Positions 8,277 through 16,875 of a stretch of 64,000 nucleotides of DNA are shown here, piece after piece (within the stretch, counting starts at the first letter, position 1; every line of letters starts with the position of its first letter). Location: contig DASZTV010000066.1 of NCBI GenBank assembly GCA_035548125.1, positions 23,311-87,310 of the forward strand. The letters run 5' to 3'. Source of the DNA: DASZTV01 sp035548125 (lineage in GTDB: Bacteria > Actinomycetota > Actinomycetes > JAFAQI01). A program made the position numbers and the translations under genes. The notes under the pieces are model-generated. The model was not told where the DNA came from, ran no database searches, and was given only the letters and a program-made list of their open reading frames with translations.

Positions 8277-8798
8277 ATGCCGAATCGGCCCACGGCGGAC
8301 CGAAAAACGCCACCGGAACGGGATCCGCAGTTCGCCCATCTTGACCTGGCGGGCCTGCGTGACTTCCGGAGCACCCTGACGCACGAAGAGAGCAGGGTGT
8401 CTTATTGGCGACGGATCATCCAGGCTCGGCTCGACATCGTCAACAACGCCCGCGACGGCAGCGCGACCACCGTCGACGACCTCCGCAGCGTGTTCGCCGA
8501 GCGCGCACCGAGCACCCGCCGTACCGCGATCCTGTCCGTGATGCCGATCGACGACATGCCGCCGCTTCCCGACCTGGCCGAGCTGTGGACCCGTGAGCCC
8601 GACCCGTACAACGACGCCGAGAACAAGGCGCTGATCGACGACCTCAGCAACGCCGAGAAGCAGCTGTCGGCCTACCGCGCCGCCTTGCACCGCCAGCTCG
8701 CGGCTGCCACGACCGAGCTGATCGCCCGCTACCGCGAGCAGCCGGACCTCTGCCTGTCGGCACTGCCGTCGCCGGGCGGGCACCGCATCTCTCTGTGA
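8277..8798 (+). CDS. rsiG: RsiG-like c-di-GMP-binding anti-sigma factor
   Basis: A 173-residue, mostly helical protein without membrane segments. Residues 38-53 match the published RsiG signature E-x3-S-x2-R-x3-Q-x3-D exactly (Glu38, Ser42, Arg45, Gln49, Asp53). A second, degenerate copy lies at 127-142 (Glu127, Ser131, Arg134, then His138 and Ala142 in place of Gln and Asp). In Streptomyces RsiG binds c-di-GMP through two such helices and then sequesters the sporulation sigma factor WhiG. No whiG-like gene is in this window. A GAGG motif precedes the ATG. The adjacent downstream gene is crp. Family membership is well supported; the partner sigma factor is unknown. Confidence 0.75.
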   Translation: MPNRPTADRKTPPERDPQFAHLDLAGLRDFRSTLTHEESRVSYWRRIIQARLDIVNNARDGSATTVDDLRSVFAERAPSTRRTAILSVMPIDDMPPLPDLAELWTREPDPYNDAENKALIDDLSNAEKQLSAYRAALHRQLAAATTELIARYREQPDLCLSALPSPGGHRISL

Positions 8799-8891
8799 GC
8801 GACGCCACCGCCAGGCGCTAACGCCCTTTCACGAGTGATTCATCTTCAGGCAGACTCCACAGCAGAAACGGCTGTGGCGAAGGGGGCCCAG

Positions 8892-9566
8892 GTGGAAGGC
8901 GTGCTGGCATCAGTGCCGCTGTTCGCGGCGCTCGACGCCGAGTCCGCGGCAACTCTGGAGAAGGCCCTGACCACTCGCAGCATCGGCCGCGGCCACGTCG
9001 TGTTCCGCGAAGGGGACACCGGCGACCGGCTGTTCGCCGTCCTCGAGGGCAAGGTGAAGATCACCCGTGCCTCCGCCGACGGGCGCGAGAACCTGATCGC
9101 GGTCCTCGGCGCCGGCGAGATGTTCGGCGAGCTGTCGTTGTTCGACCCGGGGCCGCGGACCGCGAGCGTCTCCGCGGTCACCGACGCGACCCTCGTGTCG
9201 CTCGATCACGACGACCTCCGACCGCTGCTGCTGGAGCGGCCGGGAGTCGCGGTCGAGCTGCTGCAGGCGCTGGCCCAGCGCCTCCGTCGTACGAACGAGG
9301 CGATGGCCGACCTGGTCTTCACGGACGTACCGGGGCGGGTCGCGAAGGCACTGCTCGACCTCGCCGACAAGTTCGGCGTCGCCGAGGCGGAGGGCACGCG
9401 GGTACGCCACGACCTGACGCAGGAAGAGCTGGCTCAGCTGGTCGGCGCCAGCCGGGAGACCGTCAACAAGGCGCTGTCGGAGTTCGCGCACCGCGGCTGG
9501 CTCCGGATAGAGGGACGAAGCGTCCTCCTGCTCGACCCAGAACGAATGGCCCGCCGCGCCCGCTAG
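8892..9566 (+). CDS. crp: Crp/Fnr-family cAMP receptor protein
   Basis: A 224-residue transcription factor, the same length as M. tuberculosis Crp (Rv3676). The cyclic-nucleotide domain includes FGELSLFDPGPRT, the phosphate-binding cassette. A C-terminal winged helix contains LTQEELAQLVGASRETVNKAL. The GTG at 8892 was chosen because AGGGGG lies five bases upstream and the N-terminus then matches the mycobacterial protein; an ORF start 19 codons earlier is unlikely. An adenylate-cyclase-like gene lies about 5 kb away. Confidence 0.92.
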   Translation: MEGVLASVPLFAALDAESAATLEKALTTRSIGRGHVVFREGDTGDRLFAVLEGKVKITRASADGRENLIAVLGAGEMFGELSLFDPGPRTASVSAVTDATLVSLDHDDLRPLLLERPGVAVELLQALAQRLRRTNEAMADLVFTDVPGRVAKALLDLADKFGVAEAEGTRVRHDLTQEELAQLVGASRETVNKALSEFAHRGWLRIEGRSVLLLDPERMARRAR

Positions 9567-9790
9567 CCGCGACACCTATGTGCTGCAAAAGCCACACGCA
9601 TGTGACATGCGATCACCGGTTCGAGCAACCCGCCGACGATGATGTGCACCGAGGTCGCTCGCTGGTTTGGATCGTCCTCGGCGTACTGATAGGGCTGCTC
9701 AGTGATCGGCTCGATTGGGTCCCGGGTTAGGAATGTCGCGGTGCTCGGGTCGAAGTAGCGGGCGCGTCCGTAGGCGTGGATCGAGTGGGA
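9563..9790 (-). pseudogene. RHS-repeat core fragment
   Basis: The minus-strand translation contains GRARYFDPSTATFLTRDPIEP followed by YQYAEDDPNQ, the hallmark of the RHS-repeat-associated core (consensus near ARYYDPxTGRFLSRDP...YAY..NNP). Only this short piece remains. The long YD-repeat region expected upstream is absent and its place is taken by the YefM/YoeB locus. It is a remnant of a polymorphic toxin or RHS element. The stop overlaps the end of crp by four bases. Confidence 0.65.
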
Positions 9791-9814
9791 GGTTGCGAAG
9801 GGGCCAACCCGTAT

Positions 9815-9832
9815 TGTACAGTTTTCTGTACA
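9815..9832. promoter_or_regulatory. YefM/YoeB autoregulatory operator
   Basis: Perfect inverted repeat TGTACAG (9815-9821), spacer TTTT, CTGTACA (9826-9832). The TGTACA core matches the known operator of E. coli yefM-yoeB. It overlaps a -10-like TATTGT (9812-9817) and runs directly into the ribosome binding site AGGAGGGG of the antitoxin gene, so occupancy would block transcription. Confidence 0.75.
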
Positions 9833-9842
9833 GGAGGGGCTA

Positions 9843-10100
9843 ATGAAGACCATGAGCTATACCGAGTCGCGTGCCCGCTACGCAGAGGTACTCGACCGCG
9901 TGGCCGAAGACCGCGAGGAGGTGATCATCACGCGCGCCGGTCATCCGTCGGTGGTGATCGTCTCTCTTGAGGACTTCGAGTCGCTGCGCGAGACGGCCTA
10001 CCTCATGCGATCACCAGCCAACGCCCGGCGTCTTCTCGACGCGATGGAACGCCTCGAAACCGGCGCTGGAGAGCCGCACGACCTCATCGACGCCGACTGA
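9843..10100 (+). CDS. yefM: YefM/Phd-family antitoxin
   Basis: An 85-residue antitoxin. The N-terminal Phd/YefM fold (MKTMSYTESRARYAEVLDRV) binds DNA, and the variable C-terminus neutralises the toxin. A strong ribosome binding site AGGAGGGG precedes the ATG. The toxin gene starts two bases after its stop, the standard antitoxin-first order. The operator with the TGTACA core directly upstream supports autoregulation. Confidence 0.9.
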   Translation: MKTMSYTESRARYAEVLDRVAEDREEVIITRAGHPSVVIVSLEDFESLRETAYLMRSPANARRLLDAMERLETGAGEPHDLIDAD

Positions 10101-10102
10101 CG

Positions 10103-10363
10103 ATGCGTCTGGTGTGGGACCTCAACGCCTGGGAGGACTACCTGTGGTGGCAGGCCCAGGACCGTAGGGTCCTCAAGCGCATCAACCAGCTGATCCAGGA
10201 CATCCTGCGCAACGGGAATGACGGAATCGGCAAGCCCGAGCCCCTCAAGCACGACTTCGCCGGCTACTGGTCACGCCGGATAACCGATGAACACCGCCTG
10301 GTGTACAAGCTCACCGACACTGAGATCCGAATCGCGGCCTGCCGCTACCACTACGGTCGCTGA
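10103..10363 (+). CDS. yoeB: YoeB-family mRNA interferase toxin
   Basis: An 86-residue toxin of the RelE/YoeB superfamily, a ribosome-dependent ribonuclease. Typical features are WEDYLWWQAQDRR near residue 10, KHDFAGYWSRRITDEHRLVYK with the catalytic Glu/Arg/His region, and the C-terminal CRYHYGR that provides the catalytic His/Tyr. It forms an operon with yefM. Full length and intact, so probably functional despite sitting among decayed genes. Confidence 0.92.
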   Translation: MRLVWDLNAWEDYLWWQAQDRRVLKRINQLIQDILRNGNDGIGKPEPLKHDFAGYWSRRITDEHRLVYKLTDTEIRIAACRYHYGR

Positions 10364-10374
10364 CATCTGAACGA

Positions 10375-10563
10375 TCACCGTGACCCACCCGCGACCCTGA
10401 CGACCGCGGTACGCCGGTCGGCACCGACGATGACCACCTGCGTGACGTAGGTGGGCGGGCCGGCGTCGCGGTCGATGAGCGGCTGACCACGGTCGTCAGT
10501 GCGCGGCTCCGCGGGCGCCGTGCAGATGATGAGCGCGCCCGCCGTGTCGACGAGTGCGCGCAT
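10375..10563 (-). pseudogene. Truncated integrative-element regulatory protein (SCO3933-like)
   Basis: A 62-residue ORF with N-terminus MRALVDTAGALIICTAPAEP and then RTDDRGQPLIDRDAG, resembling the small protein found next to the FtsK/Tra genes of actinobacterial integrative conjugative elements. Family members are about twice this length; here the chain stops after the first half. A GAGAGGAA ribosome binding site precedes the ATG. It is probably a leftover of an excised or decayed element, but the family call rests on recall. Confidence 0.45.
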
Positions 10564-11238
10564 GAGCTGTTCCTCTCGGTTACCGGGACCCGGCACGGTG
10601 CCGAACTCCTCCATGAGGGGTCTTGGCGGATCGCGGCCGGCATTGGCCGGATCGACTACGCCTGTGGCCCCTCACATTTGGTTATGGCGGAACGGCCTCG
10701 CCATTGGCCCAGCCCGCGAGATCGACCGATCGCACGGGGCTCATCACGCGCGAGAAGAGAGGTTCCGACCTCAGCCGGAGGCGACACCGGCATGAACCGC
10801 CGAAGGCCACGCCCGCACGGAGCGACCACCGCGGGTTTCTCCAATGATCGCGCCGGTCATGCCGCGCGCGATCAGCCCTCGTACTCGAACACGATCACCG
10901 ACCTGAAGCATCAGGCTCCATTCCATCCGATGGTGCGGGTGATTGGCCGGGACAGTTCCCGCTGTTGTTGTGCTCATCAAGGATGTGGGCGTCCGTGCCC
11001 GTCACGCAATTGATCCCGGCGCCGAGCGCATGAAAGGGGTTCAACATCGCTACCGCGCCAGCGAGGCCCGCGAGGCAGCCGTACCAAACGCCTTTCCTTT
11101 CCAATGAGCTGCTGTGAGTTCGGTGGGCGGCTACGTCAAGTCCGACAGCCGAGGTACACAGACCCCCCGCCGCAATCAAGTCCGCGCCCCCGGTTGGTAC
11201 CGCGCCGGCAAGGGTGACGCCGCTTCGGCAAGGCATCC
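10564..11238. other. Gene-poor accessory stretch with decayed short ORFs
   Basis: No confident gene. The minus strand holds two short ORFs. One at 10771-10911 (46 residues, beginning MLQVGDRVRVRGLIARGMTG, with GGAG just before the ATG) may be a fragment of a small KOW-like protein. The other at 10895-11236 has a hydrophobic Gly/Ala-rich centre and overlaps the first. Neither has a recognisable complete domain. The stretch borders the RHS fragment and the conjugative-element remnant, so it is best read as scar DNA. Confidence 0.4.
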
Positions 11239-14200
11239 CTAACGGGGAAGCGCTGACAGCGCGCGTTGGGAAGCGGCGAGCTCGCCGCGCATCTCGGTGG
11301 CTCCCGACAAGGCGGTCGCCTGGCGCACTGCGTAACGCGCAGCGGGTACGTCACCCACAGCGGCGAGGCAGGCACCGAGGACCCGAAGCGCAACGATGCG
11401 CGACCGCACGTCCTCGGCGTGCTGTGCCATCGCCTCGTGCGCGACGCGCAGCGCCTCGTCGGCCTGACCGAGTTCGAGCAAGCCACCAGCGAGATGGGCG
11501 AGCGCCTGCCGGCGAGGGAAGGCGAGTGAGGAGTCGGCAACAACCTGCGCCTCACGCAACAGCTGCACCGCTTCTTCGGTCTCGCCTCGCGCGCGGAGTG
11601 CCTGGGCGAGCAGCACCCGGAGGCTGACCAGTGCACCCGGCTTGAGGTCGAGCCCTTCGGCGGCCTCCAGCGCGAGCCGCGCGGCACCCTCCGCCGCAGT
11701 CGCGTCGCCGAGATCGAGCCGGCAGTAGCCGATGCTGACCGTCGCCAGCGCCGCGGGCAGCGGGTTGCGCGCCTTCAGAGCGAGATCGACCGCGTGCTCG
11801 AGGCGGCGGATCGCCTTGCGCTGGCGACCTTGCGCGCGCAGCGCGGCGGCCGACGCGACCGACGCCATGCACTGGCCCCACACGTCGCCGAGCTCTTCGA
11901 ACTGCTCGTACGCCGCCGCCGACTGCTCGAGGGCCGTGCTGAGCAGCCCGAGCTCCGCTGCGGCGAAGCCGTCGATCGTGAGGCACGCGGCGGTACCCCA
12001 CCGATCGCCGATCGCGCGACCGACTGGCAGCAGGCTCTGCGCGAGCTCGCGCGCCTCGGAGAGCCGGCCTTGGAGCAACCGGATGAACGCCTCGGTGCCC
12101 GCGCACCAGGACAGGCCGCCGTCGTCGTCCAGACTCGTGAACACCTCGCGCGCCGCGACCAGCCGCTGCCCGGCGAGGTCGTAGTCGCCCCGCGTCGTCG
12201 CGGTCCACGCCAGATGCTGCAGCGCCCAGCCGGCGCCGCGCCGGTCGCCCACCCGCTCCGCGAGCGACAGCGCCTGGCCGAACCGCTCCTCCGCGGCGGA
12301 CAGCCGCGCGGCGAGGAAGTCCATCATCCCGAGCTGACGCAGCGCCTCGCCGGTCACCCGGTCGTAGCCCGAGTCGCTCGCGACGGCCAGCGCCGTGACG
12401 AGGGCCCGGGTGGCGCGGTTGTCCTCGCCTCTGCGGCGCAGGATGTCGCCGTGCACGACGAGGGCTGTCGCCCGCGTCCGCTGGTCCGTCGAGTCCAACG
12501 CCGACTCGAGGTCGGCCTCCGCCTCGTCGAGGCGATGCAGTGCGACGCGCGCCGCCGCCCGGCGTACCAACGTGCGCGCGACCGTCGGTTCCGGGAGGTT
12601 GCCGTCCGCGAGGCTGATCGCCCGGGTCAGCAGCGCCTCGGCCCGGGCGTTGTCGTCGCGCGCGAGCGCTGCTTCACCGAGCCGGTCGAGCGCGCCGAAG
12701 CCGATCTCCCGAGCCGACCACGCGACGTCGCCCGGCGGCAGGTTCATCTCCGCGGCCAGCCGGACCGCCTGCTCGGACTGGGCGGCGGCAAACGCGTCGG
12801 TGTCGCCGGGCGACCACTGCAGGCCGTCGATCGCCCAGCGAGCGACGGTGGCGTGACGGCGGGCGCGCTCGCCCTTCGGGATTCCGGCGTACGCGACGTC
12901 GCGGGCGAGCGCGTGCGTGAACACGAACTGCGGCGCCGACTCCGAACCCTCGGTGACCGGGCGCACGATGCCGCGCGACAGCAGCTCGTCCAGACCGGGC
13001 GTCACCTGGTCGCTGTCGCCGTCGACAGGGGCCAGCGCCCGGAACATCTCGAAGGTGAACCGGTTGCCGATCACCGACGCGTCGCGAGCGAGTGCGCGCG
13101 CGGCGGGCGACAGTCCGTCGATGCGAGCGGCGAGAACAGCCTGCACGCCGGCCGGCAACACGTCACGTGGCAGCTCGCCCACCAGGTGCCATCCGTCGCT
13201 GTCGCGGCGAAGCAGTTCGCGGTCCACCAGCAGGTGCAGCAGCTCGGCGAGGAAGAACGGGTTGCCCTGCGCACGACTCAGGAGCAGGTCACGCGTCTCG
13301 GGCTCGAGTTCTGCGCCGTCGAGGTACGCCCGCAGCAGCCGCTCGCTCGCAGCCTCGTCGAGGGGCGAGACCGGAAGCAGCTCCGGGTCAGGCATCCGTT
13401 CCCACCACGGCACGGTGAGCAGGTCCGGTCGTCCGACCGCCACGAACATGACCGCGGACCGCAGCTCTTCGGCGAGCGTCGGGATGGCGTTGAGCAGGTC
13501 GCCGGTCGCCCAGTGCGCGTCGTCGATGACGAGCACGAGCGGCCCCTCGACGGTCAGCGCTGCCAGCACCGAGGCCACGGCTTCCACCATCGGGTCGCGG
13601 GAGACCTCGATGGTTCCCGGCGTCGCCGCGTCGCGCGGGCCGATCGGGGCCCACTCGACCAGGCCGAGCAGCGCGAGCAGCCGGTCGGTCATCTGGCTGG
13701 TGATCGGGCGCGCGTCCTCGAGCGCGGCGAGCCTCGTGATCGTCCGGCGGACCCGCGAGACGGCGGACTCGACGTCGTCGTCCTCGGTGATGCCGAACGC
13801 GGTCCGCATCCAGTCGGCGAACGGGGACAGCTCGCGGCGCTCGCCGTACGGCGCGCAGCGTCCCCAGAGCACGCGCACCGCCGGCAGCTCTCCCGCGAAC
13901 TCGGCAAGCTCCAGCGCGAGCCGGGTCTTGCCCACGCCCGCGTCGCCGGTGACGACGACCGAAGCCGGCTTGCCGCGCTCGACGACGTCGAGCACCCGGC
14001 CGACCAGCCGCCCGAACTCCGCGTCGCGCCCGATGAACGGCGCCTCCTCGCCGAGCCCGATCCGTGCCGCGCCCGGCGGCCGCAGGCCCACGAGCTCGTA
14101 GGCCGGGACCGGCTCGCGCTTCCCCTTCAGCCGCAGCGGAGGTAGCGAGCGCCACGATGCGATCGACATCGTCGCGAGCGCTGTCGAGCGTCCCGCGAGG

Positions 14201-14745
14201 ACCGCGCCGACGCTCGCCGCGTCGGACAGCCGCGAGGCGGTGTTCACGGTGTCTCCGACGACGGTGTAGGACAACGACGCCTGGACCCCGGCGAGCACCT
14301 CGCCGGTGTTGAGGCCGACGCGAAGGCCCATCCGGCGCCCGCCGCCGGATTCCTCTTCCATCACCCGCCGCACCGCGGTCTGCATGTGCGCGGCAGCGCG
14401 CACCGCTCGCTCGACGTCATCCTCGTGCGCGGTGGGTGCGCCGAAGACGGCCATGATCCCGTCGCCGGTGAGCTTGTCGATGGTGCCGCCGTGATCGGTC
14501 ACGGACCTGCCGAGCACCGCCAGCACGTGGTCGGTGACGACGCCGACCCGCTCCGGGTCGACGCCCTCTGCCCACGCGGTGAAGTCCGACAGGTCACCGA
14601 ACAGGACCGTCACGATCCGGCGCTCTGCTGTGGTCTCGGCCGCGAGCTGGGAGGTGTCGAGCAACGCGCCGCAGGAGTAGCAGAACCGCGCCGACGGGAC
14701 GGTCGGCGTCCCGCAGACCGGGCAGACGAGAGGGCTGGTCGTCAC
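11239..14745 (-). CDS. Adenylate cyclase (class III) fused to AAA/NB-ARC-like ATPase and TPR repeats
   Basis: A 1,168-residue multidomain signalling protein. Residues 8-26 form a zinc ribbon (CPVCG...CYSCG). The cyclase domain (~42-215) has metal-binding Asp51 and Asp95, Lys91, Asn168 and Arg172. The position that is Asp in most adenylate cyclases is Thr161, the class IIIb pattern also seen in bicarbonate-sensitive soluble cyclase. The ATPase has Walker A GDAGVGKT at 267-274. The C-terminal ~500 residues are TPR-like helical repeats. The cyclase-ATPase-repeat order is that of soluble adenylyl cyclase and many mycobacterial cyclases. The start overlaps the MBL gene stop by four bases. Confidence 0.85.
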   Translation of the reverse strand: MTTSPLVCPVCGTPTVPSARFCYSCGALLDTSQLAAETTAERRIVTVLFGDLSDFTAWAEGVDPERVGVVTDHVLAVLGRSVTDHGGTIDKLTGDGIMAVFGAPTAHEDDVERAVRAAAHMQTAVRRVMEEESGGGRRMGLRVGLNTGEVLAGVQASLSYTVVGDTVNTASRLSDAASVGAVLAGRSTALATMSIASWRSLPPLRLKGKREPVPAYELVGLRPPGAARIGLGEEAPFIGRDAEFGRLVGRVLDVVERGKPASVVVTGDAGVGKTRLALELAEFAGELPAVRVLWGRCAPYGERRELSPFADWMRTAFGITEDDDVESAVSRVRRTITRLAALEDARPITSQMTDRLLALLGLVEWAPIGPRDAATPGTIEVSRDPMVEAVASVLAALTVEGPLVLVIDDAHWATGDLLNAIPTLAEELRSAVMFVAVGRPDLLTVPWWERMPDPELLPVSPLDEAASERLLRAYLDGAELEPETRDLLLSRAQGNPFFLAELLHLLVDRELLRRDSDGWHLVGELPRDVLPAGVQAVLAARIDGLSPAARALARDASVIGNRFTFEMFRALAPVDGDSDQVTPGLDELLSRGIVRPVTEGSESAPQFVFTHALARDVAYAGIPKGERARRHATVARWAIDGLQWSPGDTDAFAAAQSEQAVRLAAEMNLPPGDVAWSAREIGFGALDRLGEAALARDDNARAEALLTRAISLADGNLPEPTVARTLVRRAAARVALHRLDEAEADLESALDSTDQRTRATALVVHGDILRRRGEDNRATRALVTALAVASDSGYDRVTGEALRQLGMMDFLAARLSAAEERFGQALSLAERVGDRRGAGWALQHLAWTATTRGDYDLAGQRLVAAREVFTSLDDDGGLSWCAGTEAFIRLLQGRLSEARELAQSLLPVGRAIGDRWGTAACLTIDGFAAAELGLLSTALEQSAAAYEQFEELGDVWGQCMASVASAAALRAQGRQRKAIRRLEHAVDLALKARNPLPAALATVSIGYCRLDLGDATAAEGAARLALEAAEGLDLKPGALVSLRVLLAQALRARGETEEAVQLLREAQVVADSSLAFPRRQALAHLAGGLLELGQADEALRVAHEAMAQHAEDVRSRIVALRVLGACLAAVGDVPAARYAVRQATALSGATEMRGELAASQRALSALPR

Positions 14746-15515
14746 GGGTTATCGCGGAGATAGTCCAGCTGCGCGCGCACCGACAGCGTGGCGTAGGGCC
14801 ACAGGGACTCGTCGACATCGGCGTACACGCGGCGTACGACGGCGTCCTCGTCGGCATCCCCGGCCGCTAGGGCGGCCCGCACCTGCTCGAGCCGCTCGTT
14901 GCGGTGCACGAGGTAGTACTCGAGGACCTCGAGCGGGTTGTTCACGACAGGTCCGTGGCCGGGCAGGATCACGTCGATGTCCCCGGCCGCGATGTCCCGC
15001 AGCCGTCGCAGCGAGTCGAAGTAGTCGCCCAGATGCCCGTCCGGGTGGGCGATCACGGCGGTGCCCCGACCCAGGACGGTGTCGCCGGTCAGCAACGCGC
15101 GGTCCGCCTCGAGGACGAAGCTCACCGAGTCGCTCGAGTGGCCCGGCGTCAGCAGGGTCAGCCATTCCAGCCCGGCCAGCGCGCTGCGACCGGGACGGTC
15201 GGGGATCGGCTCCGCGCCGATGCAGAGGTCCGGGTCGCGGGCGAGTACCGGCGCACCGGTCATCTCGTGCAGCTGCGGCGCGCACTCGCCGTGATCGAAG
15301 TGGCCGTGGGTCAGCACGATCGCCGCGATCGGCCCCAGCTCGGCGACCTGGTCGAGGTGACCGTTCTCGATCGGTCCCGGGTCGACGACGACGAGCGGGC
15401 CGTCGCCGTCGGGGGAGCGCAGCACCCAGGTGTTGGTCCCGTCGAGCGTCATCGGGCCGGGGTTGGGCGCAAGCAGTCGGGAAGCGCTCGACGTCACCGC
15501 TTCCAAGCTGCTCAT
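14742..15515 (-). CDS. Metallo-beta-lactamase-fold hydrolase
   Basis: A 257-residue MBL-fold enzyme of the LACTB2/glyoxalase II-like type, with the metal motif LTHGHFDHGE, a further histidine in LTPGHSSDS, Asp in LLTGDTVLG and His in LPGHGPV. The substrate is unknown. It is coupled at both ends: ATGA overlap with the NUDIX gene upstream and a four-base overlap with the cyclase downstream. The homologue by position is Rv3677c. The longer in-frame ORF is a shadow of the NUDIX gene; the ATG at 15515 gives the family N-terminus with PNPGPMTLDGTNTW. Confidence 0.88.
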   Translation of the reverse strand: MSSLEAVTSSASRLLAPNPGPMTLDGTNTWVLRSPDGDGPLVVVDPGPIENGHLDQVAELGPIAAIVLTHGHFDHGECAPQLHEMTGAPVLARDPDLCIGAEPIPDRPGRSALAGLEWLTLLTPGHSSDSVSFVLEADRALLTGDTVLGRGTAVIAHPDGHLGDYFDSLRRLRDIAAGDIDVILPGHGPVVNNPLEVLEYYLVHRNERLEQVRAALAAGDADEDAVVRRVYADVDESLWPYATLSVRAQLDYLRDNP

Positions 15516-16375
15516 GAGTCGTGCGGGTAGTCGGCGTCGTGCGGCAGCAGGAACTTCAGCTGGTCGTTGGCGTCGAAGATCAGCTTGGGCAGGATCCGGG
15601 TCACGGTGCGAGCGGCGGCTGCCTCGAGCACCGCGTCGACAGATCCGAACTCCGACAGGTCGCGCAACGATGCGAGGGTCGGTGGCATCAGCATCATCTC
15701 GCCGCGTTCGCTGCCCGCGATCGCGTCCTGCGGCTTCATCCAGGCGACGTGGTCCGCTTCGCCGCCGACGTCGCGGGTGCGCTGTCCGACGGGCAGCGCC
15801 GCGACGAAGAAGCGGGTGTCGAACCGCCGTGACTCCACCTCGGGGGTGAGCCAGTGCGTCCACGCGCGTAGTAGGTCGCCGCGTACGACGAGACCGCGCC
15901 GGCGCAGGAAGTCCGCGAGCGAGAGCGATCGGTCGATCAGCGCCAGCCGGTCGGCCTCCCAGTCGTCGCCGCTGGTGTCCTCGACGACGGTCGAGCTGTC
16001 CGGTCCGGCGAGCAGCACGCCGGACTCCTCGAAGGTCTCGCGCACCGCCGCGCAGACCAGTGCGCGGGCGAGCCGCTCGTCGCAGGACAGGTCCTTCGCC
16101 CACTCCGCGGGCGATCGGCCCACCCACGCGTCGTCGTCGAGGTCCTCGTCCCGCGGGTCGACCGACCCGCCGGGGAACACGAACGCGCCGGCAGCGAACG
16201 CCATCGACGCGGTCCGCCGGAGCAGGTAGACCTCGGGGCCGTCGGCGCCGTCGCGAAGCATCACTACGGTCGCCGCGTGACGCGGGACCACCGGCTCGAT
16301 CTCCCCCGCGTTGAGCTTGCGGATGGTGTCGACTAGCCCCGAGAACAGCTCGCTCGGATCCTTCGCCGAAGTCAC
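15512..16375 (-). CDS. NUDIX hydrolase
   Basis: A 287-residue NUDIX-family protein. The domain begins near residue 30 (AATVVMLRDGADGPEVYLLRR). The NUDIX box is expanded: GGSVDPRDEDL is followed about 30 residues later by VRETFEESGVLL. This split arrangement with an insert is known in NUDIX proteins related to NUDT19. It overlaps RidA upstream and MBL downstream by four bases each, forming one operon with them. The substrate is not predictable beyond a nucleoside diphosphate derivative or CoA-like compound. Confidence 0.82.
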   Translation of the reverse strand: MTSAKDPSELFSGLVDTIRKLNAGEIEPVVPRHAATVVMLRDGADGPEVYLLRRTASMAFAAGAFVFPGGSVDPRDEDLDDDAWVGRSPAEWAKDLSCDERLARALVCAAVRETFEESGVLLAGPDSSTVVEDTSGDDWEADRLALIDRSLSLADFLRRRGLVVRGDLLRAWTHWLTPEVESRRFDTRFFVAALPVGQRTRDVGGEADHVAWMKPQDAIAGSERGEMMLMPPTLASLRDLSEFGSVDAVLEAAAARTVTRILPKLIFDANDQLKFLLPHDADYPHDS

Positions 16376-16866
16376 TCCGCTGCCCCCTGCCCGCCCGCGC
16401 TTTCCGCGCGCACCTTGACGACGAGCTCGACCTCGACAGGCGCGTCCATCGGAAGCACCGCGACCCCGACGGAGCTGCGCGCGTGGCTGCCGGCGTCGGC
16501 GAACGCCGTACCGATCAGCTCGCTCGCGCCGTTGACGACCACCGGCTGGGAGACGAACGACGGTGCGCTCGCGACGTACCCGACGACCTTCACGACCTGC
16601 TCGACGAGGTCGAGGTCGCCGATCACGCCCTTCACGGCCGCGATCGCGTTGAGAGCGCAGGCCTGGGCCAGCTCGGCAGCCCGCTCGGGCGTGACGTCGG
16701 CGCCGACCTTGCCGGTCGCCATCAGCTCCCCCCCGACCGTGGGCAGCTGGCCGGACGTCCAGACCAGATCAGCGCTACGCACCGCGGGCACGTAGGCCGC
16801 AACCGGCTTGGCGACCTCGGGCACGGTGAGCCCGATCGCGGCGAGCCGGTCTTCGACTGCACTCAT
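16372..16866 (-). CDS. RidA/YjgF-family enamine/imine deaminase
   Basis: A 164-residue member of the YjgF/YER057c/UK114 family, which typically hydrolyses reactive enamines and imines. Features: LVWTSGQLPTVGG near residue 35, and SSVGVAVLPMDAPVEVELVV at the C-terminus, where most RidA proteins have an Arg in the R-x-C/A-V segment. Here SHARSSVGVAVL supplies the Arg. This is the longer actinobacterial form (Rv3678c). It is coupled by overlap to the NUDIX gene and follows the DUF4177 gene by nine bases. Confidence 0.85.
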   Translation of the reverse strand: MSAVEDRLAAIGLTVPEVAKPVAAYVPAVRSADLVWTSGQLPTVGGELMATGKVGADVTPERAAELAQACALNAIAAVKGVIGDLDLVEQVVKVVGYVASAPSFVSQPVVVNGASELIGTAFADAGSHARSSVGVAVLPMDAPVEVELVVKVRAESAGGQGAAE

Positions 16867-16875
16867 CCGGCGGCG

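Noticed and set aside
10895..11236. 113-residue minus-strand frame with a hydrophobic centre
   Set aside because: No ribosome binding site or recognisable domain, and it overlaps another short frame; treated as scar DNA.
11794..14145. 783-residue open frame on the plus strand
   Set aside because: It lies opposite the cyclase/ATPase gene, has antisense-type composition and no domain or ribosome binding site.
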